Source: Phoronis australis (lineage: Eukaryota; Phoronida; Phoronidae). Taken from it: a DNA stretch of 64,000 nucleotides. Within the stretch, counting starts at the first letter, position 1; every line of letters begins with the position of its first letter. The DNA is taken from positions 773,692-837,691 of the forward strand of contig NMRA01000032.1 in NCBI GenBank assembly GCA_002633005.1. Direction: 5' to 3'. This document shows, piece after piece, positions 59,001 through 64,000 of this stretch. Position numbers and translations under genes: made by a program. Under the pieces are notes generated by a model that had not been told where the DNA came from, ran no database searches, and was given only the letters and a program-made list of their open reading frames with translations.

Positions 59001-62000
59001 AATACCACCAATTTCGAGCAGAACTTATTGTTGCAATTGATGTTTTTCATTTCCAAAAGGCTTTTAAAAATGTCCCGCAACGTTGTCTGATGGTAGCTAT
59101 GTAATATAACTTACAGTCATAAAGCAGTTATGTGGTCTTTATTATCTATTGTGACAAAATGAAAGAAGTTAGCTGTAATTTCACGTGTCTGCCATATTGT
59201 TAACTAAATTGGTGAGATTTTTTTGATTCACTGTCTGTTTAAGTTCCCTGCATCTGTTTGTGGGTGTATATTGGTGTCTTCTTTCTGCCGCCTGTCTTTG
59301 TAGATGTCATGCCATTAGCTGTAACAAGTTTCAAATTTAAGCAGGTTTTCATGTCAAATGCTGATAATTTTACAAAAGACTTGAAAGTGTATGGCTCTTT
59401 TATAAAAATGGGGTCATTGATACCAGATGTAAAAACAGTATATACGCAATTTAAATTGCATCTGGTAAAATATACAGTGAAAACACTAGGTTAAGAATTG
59501 TCTTCGTCATATATTTCACTGGAAATAAAGGTGCAATTTTATTGTGTATTACTGAATTTTAGAGAATGCTTATTTTCATATTGCTGTTTTATTTTCATTC
59601 AGTAACTTATTTAATGTCAGACTGAGGTTTTTGAGACGGAAAGAGTTGAAAATACATTTGCTTCGTGTTTCACTCAATTTCCCACCATTTTTCAGTTGTC
59701 TGGCACAGCCGCAGTGAAGTACAAGAACGTCTGCCTCCAACTGGTGGACGGTCACACGACTCTTAATAACCACGGCATTGTGCAGTTGTTTGAGAAGAGG
59801 CACCCACCGCGGCTGACAACCGAACAATATTTCTCTTCAATTCCCCCCGAAGTGGTTAGACAGAGTATTCATATTGTGAGTAGGATCAACAAGAATGATC
59901 AATTCTCGCTTTGAATCAAAAGATGTCACTGACAATCTGTCGTCTTGTTCACTGTTTGCTTTGTTACAAGGGCTGATTGCTTAAAACTTGAAAACCTATG
60001 CACTGGATGTTCGATATTATCAGGGTGTACCTGTGTGACTGATTGTTATTATTATCTGTTGTCTTACATTTTGTTGATACTTTTGTTCTCTTCCGTTCAG
60101 CAATTGGACATGACGGATAACCAGGCAGTGCATAATAAGAAGTTTCAGTCCCTCAATACTGCAGTTCAAGTAAGTGTTAATTTCTCTGTTTAAAGATGTA
60201 TTTGCATGCTCCCTAACTATGCTAATGTAGAACAGGAACTAAACGACAATGCTAGTTGAACATCATCTAGATTAAACAGAGTGCAGTTGTATTCAATGAC
60301 AACTTGTAAATGTGAAAACGAAAAAGTCTGCACTAATGACGTACCTTGGGGCTCATATAATCCACGTCATACAGTGTTATTCTCCAACACCACATCGCGA
60401 TACTTACTAGACACGGTTGAGGGATTTACAGCGGATCATTTTCGACACAAAATCTGGTCTTAAAAACATTTGCCAATTTTCAACCTACTTCCTATTCACA
60501 TCGTTGCTATATGTTGTGTTTCTTACTAATTTGATCAAGCAATCATAGAGATAAGGAATTAGCGTGCAAGTTCCACAGGCCCTCCCCAGCCCAGCCCTCC
60601 CTGTGGCTCCTCCCCCCAGCCCTTCCCTCTTTGCTCTCCTCTGCCCACCTCTTGGTCCTTCCCTGCTCCTCCCCTCAGCCATCAATCATGTTATTTGAGT
60701 TTATTTGAGTAGTACTTAAAGCGGATATAAACTATCTTCTGTTAACTTGTTCCTTTGTCAAATTGGAGGTGATATCAGGGTTTGGAATAAACTGACAGTT
60801 ATTGCTTGGGACCAGGGGAGCGTTCAGTAACACTGGGACGTACGCTAGGACCTAGCTAAAATCTAGCCAAAATCACGTGTTTTCATTTAAAATACGTGTC
60901 AATATCTCTCGTAACCTCACAAAGTCTTGCTGTTTAGCGAGGTCCTAGCGTTACTGAACACAGGGCAGGCTCTAGAAGTTGACTTGTCACAGCGTGTTGT
61001 TTGATGTGCCAAGCACGGTCTTAAGGAATAACGCGCTGTCGGGTCTTTGTAAACTCAGAAATCACTTCTCGTATAAGTGAGAAAGAACTTGACACCATTT
61101 TTGTAACAGTTTGTGGGCTCAATCAAAAGTTTGATTTTTGGACGGAACGCTGGTTCATAGGTGCTTTAAAACCCTCAATTGTCTACAAGCGGATGACATG
61201 TGCCAATGGGGACGTGTGCCAGCACCCATCACCTCCTTGTGGGAGTGATACCGATATTATGTTGATTCCTTGCTTTTTCAGACATGCACAAGTAATGTTG
61301 GTTTACGTTAACTTCTTTGTAATTATCTTGTATTTTTGCGAACCCTAAGGTGTTTTGAGTTCATTATTGTCTGTATGAGTCTGCATACTCGTTTGACTCT
61401 TTTTGACAGGTATTTGGTGATAATATAGGTCAACATGAGAGTGAGAAGCGAGATAGTGGAACTTTCTTAGACAAACGGTAAGGATGCTTTTTTTAAAACT
61501 TTGTGATTGCACTGTATGTGTACGACCCAACAGATGTCTCACAAGGCATTAGAAAAACGACAGCACGGTACCAGCGATGAAATCCTTTGAGTTAGTCAAT
61601 TGTTGTTACTGGATTTTTCTCTTGTTGCTTATTTATTGATTGCCTGGGTTTTTCACGGCTTGATATTTTGTCTTGTTACTTGGTGGCTATTCTGTGCGTT
61701 TCTTTTAGACCAAGGTCAGATACAGAGTCTTCATTACACAGGGCACAGAAAATAAAACTTCCAGATGGTTTCAATCCTCTGTCGGCTCTCAAGAAAATGG
61801 AAATTTTGCATTCGTTTACCGCTAAATCGTTGCCGGATTCTAGAGCAAAGGTATTTTACTACAATAATGTTCATGGCAAGAATGGTAATTGATAACATTA
61901 ATAATACTAATACTGATACTGATACTGATACTGATACGAATTGACATCAACAATAAAAACTTAAGAGCAATGAAGTTGTCACTTAAATGTGGTAACTTTT

Positions 62001-64000
62001 GGAATCAGAGATATTTTCTGAGAGTGAATCTCATATTATTAATCAAAGCTAAGGTGTAGGACATGGTACAATAATCCAATTTTCGAATCAGTATCTTTTC
62101 CATGAATTTCGTTAACACAAGTTATTCAGGTTTTTGTTTGATTGATATCTCAGTGTATGAATTGAGAGATTCCAAGGTGCCTGATGTACCGATTCAAAGT
62201 GGTATGATATAGAATGGCCGAAACAAATTTTTCTTCGTGTTCAAGGAACTATCAGAAGATGACTCAACCCTTGATGACCTCAAAAGTGACATGCAAGTCC
62301 TAGCCTGTCTTGTTGCTGAGTTATTTCTGTCGTCAAAACTGCGTACAACAGGACCCACCGCAACACTTAAGGAACGCTTCCATTTTGTAAAAGATATCAG
62401 TGCTAAACACATACAAGAATTTCCCAAGTAAGATTTAGTTTCTTGTTTTCTGTTCCTTTTAAGGCAGTGTTGCACCCAACAAAGATGTTCAAATTCGGCT
62501 AACTTCAGAACATGTTATCTTAAAACTGGCTTGTTGGATTCTAACTGATGAAACTTTCAGATAGTTACTATGCTGAATGTATTGTACTGCAAAACACTAT
62601 CAGGAATTACTTTTATAGATAATTGTTCTTTTTTGCATGAGGGATTGTCAAAAAGAGGACTTCTGGGATTTTTATGAAAAAAATGAAGATACATAAAAGG
62701 AAAATGAAGAAAATTCAAAAACTGAAACAGGGCTTTTCAGATTTTATCTTGAATATTTATATGGATCAAAATTTTATCATGTTGTTGACATCCTTGTTTT
62801 ACTATGAATGCCCTTTTTTTTCTGATGTTTACTAAAAAGACATGGTCACATGACCTAATTAATGACAGATTCAGATAAAGTAAAGCATCAAATTCTTCAA
62901 GCTTTCTACTTTCGTAAAAGGTATACATTTACTGAGTTAAAATCAATTCTTTAAGCTATTTGGCTGAATATGCAGCCTCGTACACAAGGTCCGATGTAAC
63001 CTTATTGAAACTCACTTTTTCTCCAGTTTAATTCACAGAATATTGAGGGATCACTAAAATAGGAACACGTATTTGCATCTGTTTACTATTCATTTTTTCA
63101 GCTTATAATTAGTGGTGTTTTATGTTATTTACTTGGAGGCTAATTAGTTTGTGCATCTGTATAGAATTCTAAAGTAAATTCTGTTTGGTTTCAACAAGCC
63201 TGGATGTCGTGTTCATAAAGCATTATTTGGGATTGTGTTTTGGTTTTGTGTTGAGAATGATTTATTTAAAGAGGTTTTGAACAAAAATGAAGTTGACTAA
63301 GTTCTTGTGGGATATAATACTTCATTATCGCTAAAGCAGCGGTAATAGTCTGATATAACGTGCCCGAATTTTGAGAACCAGTTTTCCCCACCAAATAACG
63401 GGCATCAAACTGGTTCTCAAAACGCGGGCACGTTATATCAAACTATTGCTAAAGCAGCTATAAATTATAGTTTTGTTTAAGAAGCGAATGTTTGACTTAC
63501 TCCACTTATTCCTGTAAAATTGGTCTCGACTTGTTCACTACTCAGGTGAGAAATGATTCCTGGGTTTGCAAAGAAAAGACAGTGCGTTATTCCTTGAGAC
63601 CATGTTTGGAGCATTGATTGCTGTAGTATTTATTACAAGACAGTATACATCACCTTAAATACTCACTTTATAATGAGTGAAATAAAATATTGAGAATTCA
63701 TGATTTGTAAGTGTTTTTACCATCATTAACTTTTTGATCTTCCATTCAGACATTTCTCACTTTATCACCAAGCCCCCATTGTTGTATTTTCCAGCCCGAT
63801 ACGTCATTGCATGTCGATGTTGCTGTTGACAGACGACGCAGACGATCTCAGGGACCAACTCAACGTTCCTTACCTGACACCTGGATATCTATTGAACCCG
63901 CTGACAAGCATCATACACTTTCCTTCATACTTTGCTGATCTCTACAAATTCTTATGCGCAATACGTACCGTTGATCAAAAGCTGTCTTCAGACCCGTGGT
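49969..64000 (+). CDS. WDR81: WDR81, BEACH-WD40 endosomal protein (N-terminal half; continues off the right edge)
   Basis: WDR81 acts with WDR91 on early-to-late endosomes, restraining PI3-kinase complex activity. Ten exons, all phases matching, give 2347 nt (about 782 codons) before the edge. Residues 1-300 include a weak kinase-like fold (FHHCHSIGLHTGNLTLADVM resembles a degenerate catalytic loop). Residues ~305-510 form the BEACH domain: SNFDYLMAINRLAGRR, HHPVLPWVMDF, YRDFSKSKFRLNKGD, YFVYKARRTP, EWTPDECIPEFFTDP, IDLTFGYKLSG, AVKYKNVC. LPDGFNPLSALKKME and the exon 10 block PIRHCMSMLL follow the WDR81 order. The WD40 repeats must lie beyond position 64000. The BEACH paralogues NBEA, LRBA and WDFY3 lack this N-terminal arrangement. 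Confidence 0.95.
52431..52570. mobile_element. Hairpin MITE with 7-bp flanking repeat
   Basis: 140-bp near-perfect palindrome: arm GGTAAAAGTGGAGTAAACAG...GTTTCACTGAATAA, short spacer CGGACATTGCC, then the reverse arm. Flanked by GGTGGGG on both sides (52424-52430 and 52571-52577). No coding capacity. Confidence 0.8.
54894..55684 (-). mobile_element. Penelope-like element fragment between inverted repeats
   Basis: Contains the GIY-YIG frame at 55218-55622 and is bounded by 54-bp inverted repeats (54894-54947 and 55631-55684) that differ at a single base, starting AACTTTAAAATTAGCGCGTA and ending ATCCAATCCAACGTT. Inverted terminal copies are known for Penelope-like elements. No reverse-transcriptase part is present, so this copy is a truncated remnant. 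Confidence 0.75.
55218..55622 (-). CDS. GIY-YIG endonuclease domain of a Penelope-like retroelement (fragment)
   Basis: The C-terminal half reads SHVVYKLNCSDCEQFYIGMT then RILSIRVKEHCKD: the VYKLNC-x2-C zinc-like pair, the YIG core, the following Arg (RVKEH) and a C-terminal His pattern of Penelope-type GIY-YIG nucleases. The upstream part (ILGAIAPCLQIVTIFKPVNR) matches the linker after the reverse transcriptase, which is missing. The frame is open for 134 codons, so the insertion is not ancient, but it is incomplete and presumably inactive. Confidence 0.8.
   Translation of the reverse strand: MFIKSCTDRFLRNRSMTPSDVYHGPELKKVLLNLPYLDNSSSVVERQVKRILGAIAPCLQIVTIFKPVNRLLSLSRLKTPLSNSQRSHVVYKLNCSDCEQFYIGMTNRILSIRVKEHCKDTHSAVLNHSLTTGH
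56487..56665 (+). CDS. WDR81: WDR81 exon 2
   Basis: Acceptor ccctgtag, donor gtactg, phase 0 to 2. VTNKWLSELKTKSSVPV and SQTIIPEPWKKLSIKVFP. Confidence 0.88.
57221..57377 (+). CDS. WDR81: WDR81 exon 3
   Basis: Acceptor cttttttag, donor gtaagt, phase 2 to 0. GKVIPTVKLDSGFSEIFHSV, MQVE-type helix, YEWRQWFSKYGQHL. Confidence 0.85.
57793..58878 (+). CDS. WDR81: WDR81 exon 4, BEACH domain
   Basis: Acceptor tcatttcag, donor gtataa, 362 codons, phase 0 to 0. It carries the rest of the kinase-like region and most of the BEACH domain, ending HEWIDLTFGYK. Confidence 0.97.
59696..59875 (+). CDS. WDR81: WDR81 exon 5
   Basis: Acceptor atttttcag, donor gtgagt, 60 codons, phase 0 to 0. LSGTAAVKYKNVCLQLVDG, then HGIVQLFEKRHPPRL, the end of the BEACH domain. 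Confidence 0.95.
60101..60169 (+). CDS. WDR81: WDR81 exon 6
   Basis: Acceptor ccgttcag, donor gtaagt, 23 codons, phase 0 to 0. QLDMTDNQAVHNKKFQSLNT. Variable linker, called on phase and splice sites. Confidence 0.7.
60575..60680. repeat. Pyrimidine-rich low-complexity tract
   Basis: About 105 bases almost entirely C and T on the plus strand (CCTCCCCAGCCCAGCCC...), in WDR81 intron 6. Confidence 0.85.
60821..60960. mobile_element. Short inverted-repeat element
   Basis: GTTCAGTAAC...CGCTAGGACCTAGCTAAA pairs with TTTAGCGAGGTCCTAGCGTTACTGAAC. About 140 bp, no convincing target duplication. In WDR81 intron 6. Confidence 0.6.
61410..61477 (+). CDS. WDR81: WDR81 exon 7
   Basis: Acceptor ttttgacag, donor gtaagg, phase 0 to 2. 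VFGDNIGQHESEKRDSGTFL. Acidic linker, called on phase. Confidence 0.7.
61709..61850 (+). CDS. WDR81: WDR81 exon 8
   Basis: Acceptor ttcttttag, donor gtattt, phase 2 to 0. KIKLPDGFNPLSALKKMEIL, a conserved WDR81 block. Confidence 0.88.
61896..61938. repeat. (CTGATA)n microsatellite
   Basis: Four to five CTGATA units preceded by TAATACTAATA, just after WDR81 exon 8. Confidence 0.9.
62246..62427 (+). CDS. WDR81: WDR81 exon 9
   Basis: Acceptor cgtgttcaag, donor gtaaga, phase 0 to 2. DMQVLACLVAELFLSSKLRT and ERFHFVKDI. Confidence 0.85.
62900..63004. repeat. Dispersed repeat, partner of 29180-29290
   Basis: GCTTTCTACTTTCGTAAAAG, TTTACTGAG, ATTTGGCTGAATATGCAG, ACAAGGTCCGATGTAACCTTA. In WDR81 intron 9. 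Confidence 0.6.
63344..63447. mobile_element. Hairpin element with 11-bp flanking repeat
   Basis: AATAGTCTGATATAACGTGC...TTTTGAGAACCAGTTT pairs with AAACTGGTTCTCAAAA...GCACGTTATATCAAACTATT. GCTAAAGCAGC occurs on both sides (63330-63340 and 63448-63458). In WDR81 intron 9. Confidence 0.7.
63795..64000 (+). CDS. WDR81: WDR81 exon 10 (runs off the edge)
   Basis: Acceptor attttccag, phase 2 in, open to 64000. PIRHCMSMLLTDDADDL, LNPLTSIIHFPSYFADLYKF. Confidence 0.88.

Noticed and set aside
60485-60685. Gly/Arg-rich minus-strand frame
   Set aside because: Translation artefact of the pyrimidine-rich tract in a WDR81 intron.

Overview
The window is nuclear DNA of an animal, most likely a marine invertebrate. 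It is AT-rich and intron-dense, with GT-AG splice sites. Four conserved metazoan genes are recognisable: PIGF, ACSS1, ABCD4 and WDR81. Their predicted proteins are close in length to the human ones, and a deuterostome or slow-evolving lophotrochozoan would fit, but I cannot name the species. There are no prokaryotic operons, no rRNA, no intact tRNA and no CRISPR array.

Layout, left to right. (1) 1030-2777, minus: the first three exons of PIGF (GPI-anchor synthesis), the rest lying off the left edge. (2) 4509-7335: copy 1 of a duplicated block carrying a small protein-kinase-like coding region, cut at its 5' end at a single N (5621). (3) 7.3-12.5 kb: mostly unassigned DNA with a palindromic miniature transposon and one weak two-exon candidate. 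(4) 12555-27027, plus: complete ACSS1 (mitochondrial acetate-CoA ligase), 14 exons, 688 codons. (5) 29771-43756, minus: complete ABCD4 (lysosomal cobalamin exporter), 15 exons, 616 codons, convergent with ACSS1. (6) 44341-49723: copy 2 of the kinase-like block with a disrupted reading frame, followed by a 0.7 kb tandem duplication whose junction is a single N. (7) 49969 to the right edge, plus: the first ten exons of WDR81 (kinase-like region plus BEACH domain), with a 6.4 kb first intron holding a hairpin MITE and a Penelope-type GIY-YIG fragment.

All exon boundaries were worked out by hand from phase continuity. ACSS1 and ABCD4 close end to end with every phase matching, which is strong internal support. 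The genes look like independent housekeeping genes (ER, mitochondrion, lysosome, endosome) and not a pathway cluster.

The most unusual signals are: (a) four small tandem duplications that each span an exon edge, including a 99-bp one at the ACSS1 exon 3 acceptor that keeps the frame open and could add 33 residues; (b) a duplicated kinase-like family in which both copies lack the catalytic HRD aspartate; (c) a miniature transposon family with CATGGGCGG termini and clean 5-bp target duplications; (d) inverted repeats in ACSS1 introns 2 and 7 that could pair; (e) single Ns that sit on structural junctions, which suggests assembly joins.
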